Assembly (NCBI RefSeq): GCF_024346755.1
Contig: NZ_AP024861.1
Span: forward strand, 372,001 to 436,000
From: Vibrio aerogenes
GTDB taxonomy: Bacteria > Pseudomonadota > Gammaproteobacteria > Enterobacterales > Vibrionaceae
Direction of reading: 5' to 3'
Length of the DNA stretch: 64,000 bases
The translations under genes and the position numbers were made by a program. Numbering within the stretch: position 1 is the first letter of the stretch; each line of letters begins with the position of its first letter. Of this stretch, positions 36,867 through 47,452 are shown in pieces. Below the pieces are notes generated by a model. That model was not told the DNA's origin. It was given only the letters and a program-made list of their open reading frames with translations, and searched no databases.

Positions 36867-37733
36867 CTATTTGATTTCCATTTCTAATGATTTATGACGG
36901 ATTTGGACCTGATGACCTAACTGAGAGAAATACTCACCAATTTGTTGTGTCAGATAGACAGAACGATGTTTGCCTCCGGTACAACCAATAGAAACGGTGA
37001 GATAACTCCGGTTGTTTTTCTCCATTAAAGGAAGCCAGTATTCGACAAACAACTGAAGCTGATGTTTCATTTCCATGACTTCAGGGTGATGCTCCAGAAA
37101 AGCTTTAACCGGGGCATCTAAACCAGTCTGAGGCCTGAGTTCGGGTTGCCAGTGTGGATTGGGAAGAAAGCGGACATCAAAAACAAAATCGGTATCTTTT
37201 GGCAACCCATATTTAAACCCGAAAGACTGAAAAACCATGACCAGTGATTTCCTTTCCCGTCCTTCGACGCGCATCCGGATTGTTTCGCTTAAGGCATGAA
37301 TCGATTTATTCGTACTATCGATCGTCAGGTCTGCATGCTCTTTCAGCGGGACCAGAATGTCTTTTTCAAGGTCAATGGCCTGAGCCAGAGTCAGCTGATG
37401 CTTTTGCAGTGATAAAGGGTGAATTCTGCGGGTTTCACTATACCTTTTAAGCAGCGTTTCCTGAGTTGCATCCAGAAATAAAATGCTGACATCATCAGCT
37501 AAAGAGCTTTTGACTGATTGAATGGTTGTGAGCAGAAGTGTTGGATCCTGAGGCAGATTCCGGATATCGAGGCTGACGGCAATGTTCTGCTTTCCCTGAT
37601 GAACCGACTGAAGAAAGGCATCCAGCAGATCGACCGGAAGATTATCTACACAATAGTAGCCAAGGTCTTCAAGTACCCGTAAAGCAACACTCTTTCCTGC
37701 GCCGGACTGGCCGCTGACAATAATTAAACGCAT
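36867..37733 (-). CDS. rapZ: RNase adapter protein RapZ
   Basis: 288 residues. Walker [15 protein letters not shown] lies at residues 5-18. [32 protein letters not shown] and the C-terminal [19 protein letters not shown] are conserved. In E. coli RapZ binds glucosamine-6-phosphate and directs RNase E to the sRNA GlmZ, controlling GlmS; whether the same RNA exists here cannot be judged from this window. It lies between ptsN and ptsO, as in other gammaproteobacteria. Confidence 0.95.
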   Translation of the reverse strand: MRLIIVSGQSGAGKSVALRVLEDLGYYCVDNLPVDLLDAFLQSVHQGKQNIAVSLDIRNLPQDPTLLLTTIQSVKSSLADDVSILFLDATQETLLKRYSETRRIHPLSLQKHQLTLAQAIDLEKDILVPLKEHADLTIDSTNKSIHALSETIRMRVEGRERKSLVMVFQSFGFKYGLPKDTDFVFDVRFLPNPHWQPELRPQTGLDAPVKAFLEHHPEVMEMKHQLQLFVEYWLPLMEKNNRSYLTVSIGCTGGKHRSVYLTQQIGEYFSQLGHQVQIRHKSLEMEIK

Positions 37734-37752
37734 GCGCTTACTCCGATATCTG

Positions 37753-38205
37753 TCAGGATTCCCGGACCATTATATCGTAAAGCTCCTGGTTATTTTGTGC
37801 TTTACGTAATTGCCTGAGTGTTTGTTTGTCATTTAATCGCTCAGCCATGTTGGCCAGTGTTTTTAAATGTTCTTTGCATTGCTCTTCAGGAACCAATAAT
37901 GCAAATAAAAGATCAACAGGACGGTTATCTATGGCATCAAAATCAATAGGGTCTTTACACTGAACGAATACAGCGACGGCACTTTCATAGCCGGCCCCCA
38001 TTCTTGCGTGTGGAATGGCGATTCCATTGCCGATACCGGTGCTTCCCATTTTCTCCCGGCAAAGCATACTTTCAAAAAGTTCAGTTGCGTTTAATCCGGC
38101 ATGTTCCGCTGCAATTTCACTAATAATTTCCAGCGCACGTTTTTTACTTGAACACTGGACTGCACTTTTCGTGCAGTCCAATGAAAGTACTTCTCGAAGT
38201 TGCAT
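37753..38205 (-). CDS. ptsN: Nitrogen regulatory EIIA protein
   Basis: 150 residues, a single PTS EIIA type-2 domain. The phosphorylated His66 is in [23 protein letters not shown] precedes it, and [27 protein letters not shown] follows. As the last acceptor of the nitrogen PTS it regulates targets such as potassium transport according to its phosphorylation state. It starts two bases downstream of the hpf stop region, in a compact operon with rpoN. Confidence 0.95.
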   Translation of the reverse strand: MQLREVLSLDCTKSAVQCSSKKRALEIISEIAAEHAGLNATELFESMLCREKMGSTGIGNGIAIPHARMGAGYESAVAVFVQCKDPIDFDAIDNRPVDLLFALLVPEEQCKEHLKTLANMAERLNDKQTLRQLRKAQNNQELYDIMVRES

Positions 38206-38207
38206 GA

Positions 38208-38495
38208 TTAATGACTACTTAATTTTTCTTTGTGTTTGTTTAGCTGTCGAACCAGTTTATCTATCAGGCCGTCGATTGCAGCATACATGTTCTCATTTTC
38301 AGATGTTGCATGAATCTCACCCTGGTTGATATGGAGTGTCGCTTCAGCAATCTGTTGTACCTTTTCAACCCGCAAAATAACCTGGACGTTATTGATATGG
38401 TCGAAAAATCGCTCGAGTTTATCAAATTTTGAGTGAACGTAGTCTTGCATTGAATCGGTCAGATCAATGTTATGGCCATTAATGTTTATTTGCAT
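38208..38495 (-). CDS. hpf: Ribosome hibernation promoting factor, short form
   Basis: 95 residues: MQININGHNIDLTDSMQDYVHSKFDKLERFFDHI and ATLHINQGEIHATSENENMYAAIDGLIDKL match the beta-alpha-beta-beta-beta-alpha fold of HPF/YfiA. It lacks the C-terminal extension of long HPF, so 100S ribosome formation would need RMF. It acts on the 30S decoding region in stationary phase. It lies between rpoN and ptsN, as in E. coli. Confidence 0.95.
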   Translation of the reverse strand: MQININGHNIDLTDSMQDYVHSKFDKLERFFDHINNVQVILRVEKVQQIAEATLHINQGEIHATSENENMYAAIDGLIDKLVRQLNKHKEKLSSH

Positions 38496-38524
38496 AGACT
38501 TTCCTTCTCAGTTGGGCCTGATAG

Positions 38525-40006
38525 TTATAGCAGGCGTTTACGCTGACTTGATGGAGCGATCCCCAAAGATTCACGGTATTTTGCAATGGTGCGTCTGGCT
38601 ACCTGAATCCCCTGGTCAGCTAAAAGTGCCGCAATTTTGCTATCACTCAGTGGCTTAGATGGATTTTCTGCAGCCACAAGCTTTTTGATAAGCGCTCTGA
38701 TTGCGGTTGATGAACACTCTCCACCATTATCGGTACTGACGTGACTGGAGAAAAAGTACTTCAGCTCGAAAATACCCCGTGGTGTATGCATATACTTCTG
38801 TGTTGTAACCCGTGAAATTGTTGATTCATGCATATCAACAGCAAGTGCAACATCATTAAGTACCATTGGTTTCATCGCTTCTTCCCCGTACTCGAAGAAG
38901 TCACGCTGATGCTCAACAATACACTTTGCAACTTTGAGTAATGTTTCATTTCGGCTCTCAAGACTTTTAATGAGCCATTTAGCTTCCTGAAGGTTTGTTC
39001 TGATGTAATTGCCATCCGCGCTATTTCCCCGGCCAAGTTCCGCATATTGCTGATTGATCTTGAGCCTTGGAATACTGTCCGGATTGATGGTGACAACCCA
39101 CTTTCCCCTGTCTTTGTATACCGAAACATCAGGGACAACGTACTCAGCATGCTCTTTGTTAATCTCATTTCCAGGACGCGGAGTGAGTTGCTGAATGAGT
39201 TGCAGGACTTCACGAAGCTCGTTTTCTTTAAGCTTAGTCTCTTTCTGGATAAGTTTGTAATCCCGGTTACCTAATTGGTCAATGTGGTCTGTAAGTACTA
39301 ACTTAGCTTCGGTTAACCATGGCGTATCTTCAGGAAAGGTGGTGAGTTGCAGTAAAAGACAATCTTGTAAATTAAGCGATGCGACACCCAGCGGGTCAAA
39401 TTGCTGGATACGTTTTCTGACAGCTTCTATTTCATCCAGCTCAACTTCATATTCATCATTTTTAATACTTTCAAGAAGTTCTTCAGGGGATAGCGTCAGA
39501 TACCCATAGTCATCAATTGCATCAATGATTGCCAGCGCAATTGCATGATCAATATCGCTGAAAGGTGTGAGATCTAATTGCCAAATCAGATAATCCTGCA
39601 GCGTTTGGGTTGTTTCTCCCTGATAAACAGGCATATCATCATCGATAGAAATCCCCGTACTGCCAGTATTTGCGCTGTAAATATCATCCCAGGTTGTGTC
39701 AATTTCCAGCTCTGAACTGATTTCTGACTTTTCAATCAGTTCGGAGCTATCCTGAACCTGCACCTCTGTTTCAGAGACATCAGCTGTTGCTTCTTTTTCT
39801 TCTTTCTTGTTGTCAGTTGATGCATTTTCGTTTGTTGCTGCGTCATCAAACGTTTCTTCTACATCCAGAAGCGGATTTGAATCTAAGGCCTCCTGAATCT
39901 CCTGTTGAAGATCCAATGTCGATAGCTGCAACAAACGAATCGCTTGTTGTAGCTGAGGCGTCATTGCTAACTGTTGACCTAACTTGAGTTGTAATGAAGG
40001 TTTCAT
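38525..40006 (-). CDS. rpoN: RNA polymerase sigma-54 factor
   Basis: 493 residues. The Gln/Leu-rich activator region is at the N-terminus ([36 protein letters not shown]). An acidic region II spans about 48-110. The core-binding and DNA-binding domains follow, with [27 protein letters not shown]. The RpoN box [12 protein letters not shown] is near the C-terminus. It directs polymerase to -24/-12 promoters that need enhancer-binding activators; in vibrios these control flagella, nitrogen use and quorum signalling. lptB lies just upstream. Confidence 0.97.
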   Translation of the reverse strand: MKPSLQLKLGQQLAMTPQLQQAIRLLQLSTLDLQQEIQEALDSNPLLDVEETFDDAATNENASTDNKKEEKEATADVSETEVQVQDSSELIEKSEISSELEIDTTWDDIYSANTGSTGISIDDDMPVYQGETTQTLQDYLIWQLDLTPFSDIDHAIALAIIDAIDDYGYLTLSPEELLESIKNDEYEVELDEIEAVRKRIQQFDPLGVASLNLQDCLLLQLTTFPEDTPWLTEAKLVLTDHIDQLGNRDYKLIQKETKLKENELREVLQLIQQLTPRPGNEINKEHAEYVVPDVSVYKDRGKWVVTINPDSIPRLKINQQYAELGRGNSADGNYIRTNLQEAKWLIKSLESRNETLLKVAKCIVEHQRDFFEYGEEAMKPMVLNDVALAVDMHESTISRVTTQKYMHTPRGIFELKYFFSSHVSTDNGGECSSTAIRALIKKLVAAENPSKPLSDSKIAALLADQGIQVARRTIAKYRESLGIAPSSQRKRLL

Positions 40007-40063
40007 CCGGTATTAATAACCTTATTCTGTTGCCTTATTTATATTTATATCTTTATCTACTAA

Positions 40064-40789
40064 TCATAGACGGAATTGCTCACCGAGATAAACCTGTTTC
40101 ACCTGAGCATTATTCAGCACCTGCTTGGGGGTACCTTCGGCAATGAGTTTTCCCTGACTAACGATATAGGCTTTTTCACAAACATCCAAGGTTTCTCTGA
40201 CGTTGTGGTCAGTGATCAATACACCTAATCCACGATCTCTGAGGTGTTCAATGATTTTTTTTATATCAATCACAGAGATAGGATCAACGCCGGCAAAAGG
40301 TTCATCCAATAAAATGAACTTCGGATTTGCAGCCAGGGCGCGGGCAATTTCAACCCGCCTTCTTTCCCCGCCGGAAAGAGCCATACCAGCACTGTGGCGG
40401 ATATGTCCTATATGAAATTCTTCCAGCAAATCTTCCAGTTTGTCCTGACGCTCTTCTCTGGATAACGATTCTCTGGTTTGCAAAACAGCCATAATGTTGT
40501 TTTCAACCGAGAGTTTTCTGAAAATGGAGGCCTCTTGTGGAAGATAACCGATCCCCATCCGGGAACGCTGGTGCATCGGGAGAATACTGATATCTTTCCC
40601 GTTAATTGTGATTGAACCTTCGTCACGGGCGACTAAGCCAACAATCATATAGAATGAGGTTGTTTTTCCGGCGCCATTGGGACCCAGAAGACCGACAATC
40701 TGGCCTGATTCAACCTGCAGACTCACATCCGACACCACTTTCCGTTTTTTGTAGCTCTTGGCTAGGTGTGTTGCTTTTAGTATGGCCAT
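40064..40789 (-). CDS. lptB: LPS export ABC transporter ATPase LptB
   Basis: 241 residues from the ATG at 40789, equal to E. coli LptB; a TTG two codons earlier overlaps nothing useful. Walker A is [14 protein letters not shown], the Q-loop is [15 protein letters not shown], the signature is [16 protein letters not shown], Walker B is [13 protein letters not shown] and the H-loop is ITDHNVRET. It powers extraction of LPS from the inner membrane with LptFG (not in this window). It follows lptA almost immediately. Confidence 0.97.
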   Translation of the reverse strand: MAILKATHLAKSYKKRKVVSDVSLQVESGQIVGLLGPNGAGKTTSFYMIVGLVARDEGSITINGKDISILPMHQRSRMGIGYLPQEASIFRKLSVENNIMAVLQTRESLSREERQDKLEDLLEEFHIGHIRHSAGMALSGGERRRVEIARALAANPKFILLDEPFAGVDPISVIDIKKIIEHLRDRGLGVLITDHNVRETLDVCEKAYIVSQGKLIAEGTPKQVLNNAQVKQVYLGEQFRL

Positions 40790-40795
40790 AGTCAA

Positions 40796-41284
40796 TTATT
40801 TACTTACAGCTTGTGGTTGGAGAACTGTGGATACCCGGCTGCTGGAGTTTCCGTCAGCAATGAGTTTTTGCGCTGAAATTTTATAGCGGATAGTTGTACT
40901 GCGAATCACACTGTCATCTTGCGAAAGCATGGCTTTTTCGGACATGGTCAATTGATCATTTCTCATTTGATAAGTCAGTGTTTTCGCTTCACCATAAAGT
41001 GTTTTCCCTTCATCGGTCAGCTGCGAAAATGTTGCCAGATTACCAAAACCCCGAATTTCTTTTATATTGCCATCTTCACGCGTTACAACCAGTTTGTCTG
41101 CATGAATACTGATACTGCCTTGTTTCAGTGTCACATTTCCGATGAACGTCACCTGATTATTTTTTAAATCAAGTTGTTGACTGTCTGAGTCAATATAAAC
41201 TGGTTGCTCTGTATCGTTCGATAGAGCAAAAGCACAGCTTGACGCGAACAGGCATGTGATCAGGCTAAGGTGCGATATTTTCAT
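40796..41284 (-). CDS. lptA: LPS transport periplasmic protein LptA
   Basis: About 162 residues from the ATG at 41284, which has CAGGG five bases upstream and gives a clean signal peptide (MKISHLSLITCLFASSCAFA). An ATG five codons earlier is less convincing. The OstA-type jellyroll repeats appear as VYIDSDSQQLDLKNNQVTFIGNV and IHADKLVVT. It forms the periplasmic bridge between LptC and LptD. Its start lies inside the 3' end of lptC, so they are translationally coupled. Confidence 0.95.
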   Translation of the reverse strand: MKISHLSLITCLFASSCAFALSNDTEQPVYIDSDSQQLDLKNNQVTFIGNVTLKQGSISIHADKLVVTREDGNIKEIRGFGNLATFSQLTDEGKTLYGEAKTLTYQMRNDQLTMSEKAMLSQDDSVIRSTTIRYKISAQKLIADGNSSSRVSTVLQPQAVSK

Positions 41285-41828
41285 ATTTACCCTGTACATG
41301 GTTGTAAAGAAGAGCAGAATGATTGGAAAAGTTCCCTTTCATTGCCTGCCCTGTTATTTCAAACTGATCCCCGTTTAGCCGGACGGGGGTTTCCGTCCAG
41401 AAGTCACGATTTCCTAATTGTATACTTAAGCGGGCCGTTGACATTTCATCGAAGCTTGAATCTTCGAGTAAATTTTTAGCCAGCACTCTGTCATAAAGTG
41501 TCAGCACTTTATTTTTGGTTAAAATTCCTCTTTGCGCTGTAATTTCCCACTCCAGCTGATCACCGTCTCTGTAGACGCGCAATGTCGGAGATTCAAAAAT
41601 GGTATTACCGCTTCGGGAGTAATAATCCAGATGGACTGCTGTAATAATATGATTTCTTACCCCTTGCGCATCATATGAGATATTTGAAATCCGGTCACCA
41701 CTAAACATGGGTAACTCCAGGTTAGGCGTGACCTGGATATCGGCAGCATCGTAGTTATCCAGCAGGTAATATGCAGACCAACATATCACAAAAAATAACA
41801 GGATATACATGACACGAGACAAACTCAT
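41265..41828 (-). CDS. lptC: LPS export protein LptC
   Basis: 187 residues. One N-terminal span (VMYILLFFVICWSAYYLL) anchors a periplasmic beta-jellyroll. PMFSGDRISNISYDAQGVRNHIIT and FESPTLRVYRDG are typical of LptC. It hands LPS from LptBFG to LptA. Its ATG overlaps the kdsC stop by four bases (ATGA). Confidence 0.95.
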   Translation of the reverse strand: MSLSRVMYILLFFVICWSAYYLLDNYDAADIQVTPNLELPMFSGDRISNISYDAQGVRNHIITAVHLDYYSRSGNTIFESPTLRVYRDGDQLEWEITAQRGILTKNKVLTLYDRVLAKNLLEDSSFDEMSTARLSIQLGNRDFWTETPVRLNGDQFEITGQAMKGNFSNHSALLYNHVQGKYENIAP

Positions 41829-42382
41829 ATACTCAGGCCTTTATGTGTATCCAGCTCTCCGCGAGCTTCTAAGATTAAATCACAAACTTCCCTTACTGCA
41901 CCATATCCACCATTGATAGTTGTGACATAATTAGCCCGGCGGGCTAATAGCGGATGCCCATCCGCGACACAAACTTTGAGACCGACCTGCTGCATGACCG
42001 GCCAGTCAATCAGGTCGTCACCAATATATCCGGTGTGCTGTGGAGACACTTTTAACCGGCGGCAGATATCCTGATAGGCTTTCACCTTGTCATCCTGGCC
42101 CTGATAAACCAAAGAGATGCCCAAAGCTTTCATCCGGTTTTCGACTATCTGCGATTGTCTTCCGGTAATAATGGCAATGTGAACGCCCGCGTTCATGAGC
42201 GACTTCAGGCCATATCCATCCCGGGTATGGAATGTTTTCAGCTCTTCACCATGATTTCCCATATATATTCGGCCATCAGAGAGAACGCCATCTACATCAC
42301 AGATCAACAGTTTTATTTCAGAAGCAATGTCCCAAATTTCTGATTGAACAGGGCCATATAACGTCTCAATCATATCGCTCAC
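41825..42382 (-). CDS. kdsC: 3-deoxy-D-manno-octulosonate 8-phosphate phosphatase
   Basis: 185 residues. HAD motif I is LLICDVDGVLSDG, motif II is AIITGRQS and motif III is GYIGDDLIDWPVM, with no cap domain, as in tetrameric KdsC. It removes phosphate from Kdo8P, giving Kdo for LPS inner core. The GTG at 42382 shares one base with the kdsD TAG and has AGGAG seven bases upstream; an ATG three codons later is an alternative start. Confidence 0.96.
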   Translation of the reverse strand: MSDMIETLYGPVQSEIWDIASEIKLLICDVDGVLSDGRIYMGNHGEELKTFHTRDGYGLKSLMNAGVHIAIITGRQSQIVENRMKALGISLVYQGQDDKVKAYQDICRRLKVSPQHTGYIGDDLIDWPVMQQVGLKVCVADGHPLLARRANYVTTINGGYGAVREVCDLILEARGELDTHKGLSI

Positions 42383-43356
42383 TACATGACTCCTGCTTTC
42401 AAAAGATCATGCATATTGAGGGCTCCGACCAAACGATTATCCTGTACCAGCATCAATCCATTGATTCTTTTTTCCTGCATCAGATTTAATCCTTCGACAG
42501 CCAGCATATTGGGTGTTGCCGTGACAGGATGACTTACCATCACGTCCATGATGGTTGCATCATGAATATCAATACGTTTATCCAGAATTCTCCGGAGATC
42601 ACCATCTGTAAAAATTCCGAGCAATGATTCATTTTGGTCGATAACAGCAGTCATTCCCAAGCCTTTCTGACTGATTTCCAGAAGTGCATCCTTAATTAAA
42701 GCATCCGGACCGACTTTTGGCAGTTCATCGCCGGTATGCATAATATCTTCAAGTTTAAGTAATAATTTACGTCCCAGTGCACCGCCCGGGTGCGATAAAG
42801 CAAAATCTTCTTTTGTGAATCCCCGGGCCTGAAGCAGCGTGATCGCCAATGCATCACCCATGACCAGTGTTGCCGTGGCACTTGAAGTTGGCGCTAACCC
42901 TAACGGACAGGCTTCTTCCGGCACAGACACCCTGAGATGGCAGTCAGATAGTTTGGCCATATTGGACAAAGGGTTTCCGGTACAGGAAATGATTTTAATT
43001 GAGCGTCGTTTGAGTACGGGGTAGAGAGAGAGTATTTCTGATGATTCTCCGGAATATGAGATTGCGATAACAGTATCGCCTTCGGATATCATCCCTAAAT
43101 CACCATGAGCGGCTTCGCCGGGGTGGACGAAAAATGCCGGCGTGCCGGTACTTGCCAGTGTTGCTGCGATTTTCTTACCAATATGTCCTGATTTCCCCAT
43201 TCCCATCACAATGACTTTGCCTGCTGTATTGTGGAGTACCATTTCACAAGCCTGACAGAAATGATCATCAAAAAAATTCTCAAGTTGTTGCAAACCTTCA
43301 ATTTCTATTTTCAGTACTTGTTTGGCATAGCTTTTATAATCAAAACACTGTGACAT
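42382..43356 (-). CDS. kdsD: Arabinose-5-phosphate isomerase KdsD
   Basis: 324 residues. The SIS domain contains VIVMGMGKSGHIGKKIAATLASTGTPAFFVHPGEAAHGD and SYSGESSEI. A pair of CBS domains fills residues about 205-324 (LLGIFTDGDLRRIL, MLAVEGLNLMQEKRINGLMLV). It converts ribulose 5-phosphate to arabinose 5-phosphate, the first step to Kdo. It precedes kdsC in the yrbG-kdsD-kdsC-lptCAB order known from E. coli. Confidence 0.96.
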   Translation of the reverse strand: MSQCFDYKSYAKQVLKIEIEGLQQLENFFDDHFCQACEMVLHNTAGKVIVMGMGKSGHIGKKIAATLASTGTPAFFVHPGEAAHGDLGMISEGDTVIAISYSGESSEILSLYPVLKRRSIKIISCTGNPLSNMAKLSDCHLRVSVPEEACPLGLAPTSSATATLVMGDALAITLLQARGFTKEDFALSHPGGALGRKLLLKLEDIMHTGDELPKVGPDALIKDALLEISQKGLGMTAVIDQNESLLGIFTDGDLRRILDKRIDIHDATIMDVMVSHPVTATPNMLAVEGLNLMQEKRINGLMLVQDNRLVGALNMHDLLKAGVM

Positions 43357-43391
43357 TTTTAACCCCGTTGATCACAATTTTACTTCTAAAT

Positions 43392-44357
43392 TCAGGCGGA
43401 CATATTCATAAACAGATAAGTTTGATAGGCGACAAAAATCAGGAATAATACCAATCCTTCAATCCGGTTAATGCTTTTGGATTTACCCAGAGACATCACG
43501 ACTAACAAGAGCGACACAATCAGCATGACCCAAAAATCACGACCCATTGCATGTTCACTCAGGACGGACGGGTTGATAATGCCGGGAATACCCATCACCG
43601 CCAGAATATTAAAAACATTTGAGCCAATAATATTTCCGACTGCCATGTCATCTTCACCTTTAAGAACACCCGCCAGTGAAGCAGCCAGTTCAGGTAAGCT
43701 GGTTCCGATCGCAATGATTGTCAATCCAATGACCAAATCACTCATCCCAAAATATTTGGCAATATAAACTGCATTTTCAACCAACATGTCTGCCGAGACC
43801 GGCAACAGGATCAATCCGATAATCAGCCAGATAACGGCTTTCTTTGTTTCGACCCCTTCCGGTACTTCAGACTCTTGATCTGATATCAGCGCGTCTCCCT
43901 TTTTTTTCTCTTTCCTGCTGATATGCAGCATGGTGATAATAAAAAGAAAGAATAAAACGAACAGAATAACCCCTTCACCGAATCCTAAATGTCCATCCCA
44001 TAAAATCCATCCGGCTACCAGTGTGACTCCAATCATGAGCGGAAGTTCTCTTCTGAGCAAACCGGAACTGATAGAAAGCGGTTTAATCAGGGCAGTTAAT
44101 CCTAAAATCAGAGCAATATTTGCAATATTTGAACCTAACACATTGCCGACAGCTGTATCCGTTTTATCTGCAATAGCCGCAGTTGCAGATACCATCATTT
44201 CTGGTGCAGAAGACCCCATTGCCAGGATAGTCATTCCGATAACCAGCGGAGAGATGCCAATATTCCGGGCCAGCGCAGCAGCACCAAAAACAAGCCTGTC
44301 AGCACTCCAGACTAATAAAATAAGCCCGACAATTAATAAACCAACGGCGGTAAGCAT
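43392..44357 (-). CDS. yrbG: Calcium/sodium antiporter, YrbG type
   Basis: 321 residues, about ten hydrophobic segments. The two inverted alpha-repeats of the Ca2+:cation antiporter family are clear: GMTILAMGSSAPEMMVS with GNVLGSNIANI, and GLTIIAIGTSLPELAAS with GNIIGSNVFNI. It would exchange Ca2+ or similar cations for Na+ or H+ across the inner membrane. It heads the leftward Kdo/LPS transport cluster and is divergent from mlaF. Confidence 0.93.
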   Translation of the reverse strand: MLTAVGLLIVGLILLVWSADRLVFGAAALARNIGISPLVIGMTILAMGSSAPEMMVSATAAIADKTDTAVGNVLGSNIANIALILGLTALIKPLSISSGLLRRELPLMIGVTLVAGWILWDGHLGFGEGVILFVLFFLFIITMLHISRKEKKKGDALISDQESEVPEGVETKKAVIWLIIGLILLPVSADMLVENAVYIAKYFGMSDLVIGLTIIAIGTSLPELAASLAGVLKGEDDMAVGNIIGSNVFNILAVMGIPGIINPSVLSEHAMGRDFWVMLIVSLLLVVMSLGKSKSINRIEGLVLFLIFVAYQTYLFMNMSA

Positions 44358-44702
44358 GAAGTTCCTCGTGCAGATTCATAAAATATTTAACCGCTTATTG
44401 TGACCTCTTGATGGTAAAAAGGAAAGTGTATTCTGAAGCGCAGTGTTGTTTTATTTATCAGTTTTTTATCTGATTCATTCAATACAGATGTATAGTATGA
44501 TGACACGGGGATTCTGAATTCAAGGTTGATGCAAGATATGCTTTCTGTATCATTCGTGTGAAGATGTTTACGGGGAGCTCGCGATATCAGATATTTGTAA
44601 AGAAAAGTAACCTAATTGAACGTCGCTTTTAATTTTCTGATATTCTGCTTATGATTGCTTCCTTTTTTATTATTCAACAATATAGCAAGAGCTATGACGC
44701 CT
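44358..44702. other. Divergent intergenic region yrbG / mlaF
   Basis: 345 AT-rich bases. GATATTCT near 44638 may be an mlaF -10. No palindromic operator, terminator or RNA gene stands out. A short frame upstream of the mlaF ATG is just an in-frame extension. Confidence 0.4.
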
Positions 44703-45506
44703 ATGTCTGAATCAGATTTAGTAACGATTAACCACCTGACCTTTTCCCGCAACGGCAGAAAAATTTTTGATGATGTGTCTTTGCGGGTTCCGAAAGGAAA
44801 GGTGACGGCAATTATGGGGCCTTCCGGTATCGGGAAAACCACATTGCTCCGGTTGATTGGCGGTCAGTTACAACCTGAATCCGGAGAAATCTGGTTTGAT
44901 GGTGTGAATATTCCGGCTTTGAATCGCAAAAGCCTCTATCAGGCCAGAAAACGGATGAGTATGTTATTTCAGTCCGGCGCTTTGTTCACAGATTTAAATG
45001 TTTTTGACAATGTCGCTTTTCCTTTGAGAGAGCATACGCAGTTGAATGAAACGTTTATCCGTTCTCTGGTGCTGCTGAAACTGGAAGCAGTCGGCTTGAG
45101 AGGTGCAGCCGAACTGATGCCCAGTGAGTTATCCGGCGGAATGGCCCGGCGGGCTGCACTGGCCAGATCCATTGCGCTGGATCCTGAACTGATTATGTAT
45201 GATGAGCCGTTTGTGGGTCAGGATCCGATGACGATGGGTGTGTTGGTGGAATTGATTAGCCGCCTGAATCAGGCGCTGGGATTAACATCGGTGGTTGTAT
45301 CGCATGATGTACCTGAAGTGATGAGTATTGCTGACTGGGTTTACCTTTTGGCTGATGGCAAAGTGATTGCTGAAGGAACCACTGAAGCGCTGAGACAGAA
45401 TTCAGATCCGAGAGTACAACAATTTTTGCAGGGAAATGCAGATGGGCCTGTGCCTTTCCGTTATCCGGCTCTGTCTCTTGAAGAGGATTTATTTCATGCT
45501 GGCTAA
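44703..45506 (+). CDS. mlaF: Phospholipid transport ATP-binding protein MlaF
   Basis: About 267 residues from the ATG at 44703 (peptide [18 protein letters not shown]); an ATG three codons earlier is possible. Walker A is [14 protein letters not shown], the signature is [16 protein letters not shown], Walker B is [13 protein letters not shown] and the H-loop is VVSHDVPE. It powers the MlaFEDB complex that moves phospholipids between inner and outer membranes. It overlaps mlaE by 11 bases. Confidence 0.96.
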   Translation: MSESDLVTINHLTFSRNGRKIFDDVSLRVPKGKVTAIMGPSGIGKTTLLRLIGGQLQPESGEIWFDGVNIPALNRKSLYQARKRMSMLFQSGALFTDLNVFDNVAFPLREHTQLNETFIRSLVLLKLEAVGLRGAAELMPSELSGGMARRAALARSIALDPELIMYDEPFVGQDPMTMGVLVELISRLNQALGLTSVVVSHDVPEVMSIADWVYLLADGKVIAEGTTEALRQNSDPRVQQFLQGNADGPVPFRYPALSLEEDLFHAG

Positions 45507-46287
45507 TTTTTTTCAATATATTTCCCGGATTGGTCAGCGGACTTTAAATTCATGCGAAGTCTTTGGCCGGGCTTCTCTGGTTCTCGTCGGTGCTTTAGTC
45601 AGCCGTCCTCAGCCGTTAAAAAACTTTCCGCTTCTGATTAAGCAGTTACACAGTATTGGTGTACTGTCTATGGCTATTATTATCGTATCCGGCTTGTTTA
45701 TTGGCATGGTATTGAGTTTACAGGGATATGTTATCTTAGTTGGCTATGGTGCTGAAGGGAGTCTGGGGCAGTTAGTTGCACTTTCCTTATTAAGGGAATT
45801 AGGTCCGGTTGTCACTGCATTATTATTTGCGGGCCGCGCCGGTTCTGCTTTGACAGCTGAAATCGGTCTGATGAAGGCAACGGAGCAACTCTCCAGTTTA
45901 GAGATGATGGCTGTAGACCCGTTGAAGCGGGTCATTGCTCCCCGGTTTTGGGCGGGTGTCATTTCAATGCCGTTGTTGGCAATGATTTTTATGGCTGTCG
46001 GTATCTGGGGCGGGCAGCTTGTTGGTGTTGACTGGAAAGGTATCGATTACGGTAGTTTCTGGTCAGCAATGCAATCGTCTGTAGAACTGGGGAAGGATAT
46101 TGGTAACAGCGCGATTAAGTGTATTATCTTTGCCTTTACAGTCATGTGGATTGCTTTATTTAATGGTTATGATGCTGTTCCAACGTCAGAAGGAATCAGC
46201 CGGGCGACAACGAAAACAGTTGTTAACTCGTCGCTGGCTGTACTGGGACTTGATTTCGTTTTAACTGCATTGATGTTCGGGAATTAA
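45496..46287 (+). CDS. mlaE: Phospholipid transport permease MlaE
   Basis: About 263 residues from the ATG at 45496 (AGAGGA nine bases upstream); a longer frame reaching back into mlaF is not used. Conserved permease segments are [41 protein letters not shown] and [23 protein letters not shown]. It has about five spans. It is the membrane core of the Mla transporter. Confidence 0.96.
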   Translation: MLANFFQYISRIGQRTLNSCEVFGRASLVLVGALVSRPQPLKNFPLLIKQLHSIGVLSMAIIIVSGLFIGMVLSLQGYVILVGYGAEGSLGQLVALSLLRELGPVVTALLFAGRAGSALTAEIGLMKATEQLSSLEMMAVDPLKRVIAPRFWAGVISMPLLAMIFMAVGIWGGQLVGVDWKGIDYGSFWSAMQSSVELGKDIGNSAIKCIIFAFTVMWIALFNGYDAVPTSEGISRATTKTVVNSSLAVLGLDFVLTALMFGN

Positions 46288-46289
46288 AC

Positions 46290-46802
46290 ATGCAACAAAC
46301 ACGTAAAATAGAATTTTGGGTTGGTAGTTTTGTTTTAGCCGGAATTTGCGCAATTTTGGTGATGATTTTTCAGGTTGCTGATGTAAAAGGTTTCGGCACC
46401 CAGGATACTTACCAGCTCACGGCTGAATTTGACAATGTGGGTAATTTAAAAGTGCGCTCTCCGGTGAAAGTCGGTGGTGTCGTTGTCGGGCATGTGACTC
46501 AGATTAGTCTGGATAAAGAGACACTCAGACCGTTAGTTACTTTAGCGATCGAGACACAGTATGACCAGTTTCCTGATAACTCGAGTGTCCAGATCTTAAC
46601 TGCCGGATTGATTGGGGAGCAATATATCGGTTTGGTACCCGGTTTTATCTGGGGAGATGAGACAGATATGCTATCCAATGGAGACAAAATCGAAGATACA
46701 AAATCAGCATTAGTACTTGAGAATCTGATTGGTCAGTTTCTTTACCGCGTGGGTGGTAAAGGCGATGAGAAAGATACATCTGGTGAGACAGAGAAGGAGT
46801 AA
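46290..46802 (+). CDS. mlaD: Phospholipid transport MCE protein MlaD
   Basis: 170 residues. One N-terminal span (WVGSFVLAGICAILVMIFQVA) precedes a single MCE domain, YQLTAEFDNVGNLKVRSPVKVGGVVVGHV to ILTAGLIGEQYIGLVPG. The C-terminus is an acidic, Lys/Glu-rich tail. MlaD forms a hexameric lipid-binding ring above MlaE. It begins two bases after mlaE. Confidence 0.96.
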   Translation: MQQTRKIEFWVGSFVLAGICAILVMIFQVADVKGFGTQDTYQLTAEFDNVGNLKVRSPVKVGGVVVGHVTQISLDKETLRPLVTLAIETQYDQFPDNSSVQILTAGLIGEQYIGLVPGFIWGDETDMLSNGDKIEDTKSALVLENLIGQFLYRVGGKGDEKDTSGETEKE

Positions 46803-46807
46803 GCCAT

Positions 46808-47452
46808 ATGTGGAAACGATATATTTTACCGTTGGTGATATTGTTTATTTCATCAGCAACTTTTGCCCAGAATCAAACTGCATTTGATATGACACATCCT
46901 TATCAGATGATTAAAGAGGTTTCCGGGCAAACATTTGCGCGTTTAAAAGCAGAACAAAAGCAAATTCATCAGGATCCAAATCATTTGAAAGTGATTGTTG
47001 AAAATGAGCTGATGCCTTATGTCAATACAAAATATGCGGCGCTGAAGCTTTTGGGTTCTAATCTGAAAGGGGCCAAAAAAAGTGATGTCATGACATTTAT
47101 TGATGCATTCCATGGCTATTTGGTGACCAGTTATGCACAGGTTTTAACTCAGTACCGTGATCAGAAAATTCAGTTTGGCCCTGAACCTCAAATTGGAGCG
47201 AAAGATAAGATTGCCCGTGTTTATCTGGATATTGTTGATTCGCCAAACCCAAATATCAAACTAGAATTTAAACTAAGAAAATTCAAATCCGGAGACTGGC
47301 AGGCTTACGATCTAATTGCGGAAGGTATCAGTTTATTATCCAGTAAACGCTCAGAGTGGAGCGGTAAAATCCGAAGTGAAGGGATTCTGTCGGTAGCAAA
47401 CGAATTGAAAGAGCTTTCCAGCCAGCCAATCAAGTTTGAGAACAAGTCATGA
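46808..47452 (+). CDS. mlaC: Periplasmic phospholipid-binding protein MlaC
   Basis: 214 residues with a signal peptide (YILPLVILFISSATFA-QNQ). The Tol_Tol_Ttg2-type fold is seen in VIVENELMPYVNTKYAALKLLG, FIDAFHGYLVTSYAQVLTQY and DLIAEGISLLSSKRSEW. It shuttles phospholipids across the periplasm between the outer-membrane MlaA complex and MlaD. Its stop overlaps the mlaB start by four bases. Confidence 0.95.
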   Translation: MWKRYILPLVILFISSATFAQNQTAFDMTHPYQMIKEVSGQTFARLKAEQKQIHQDPNHLKVIVENELMPYVNTKYAALKLLGSNLKGAKKSDVMTFIDAFHGYLVTSYAQVLTQYRDQKIQFGPEPQIGAKDKIARVYLDIVDSPNPNIKLEFKLRKFKSGDWQAYDLIAEGISLLSSKRSEWSGKIRSEGILSVANELKELSSQPIKFENKS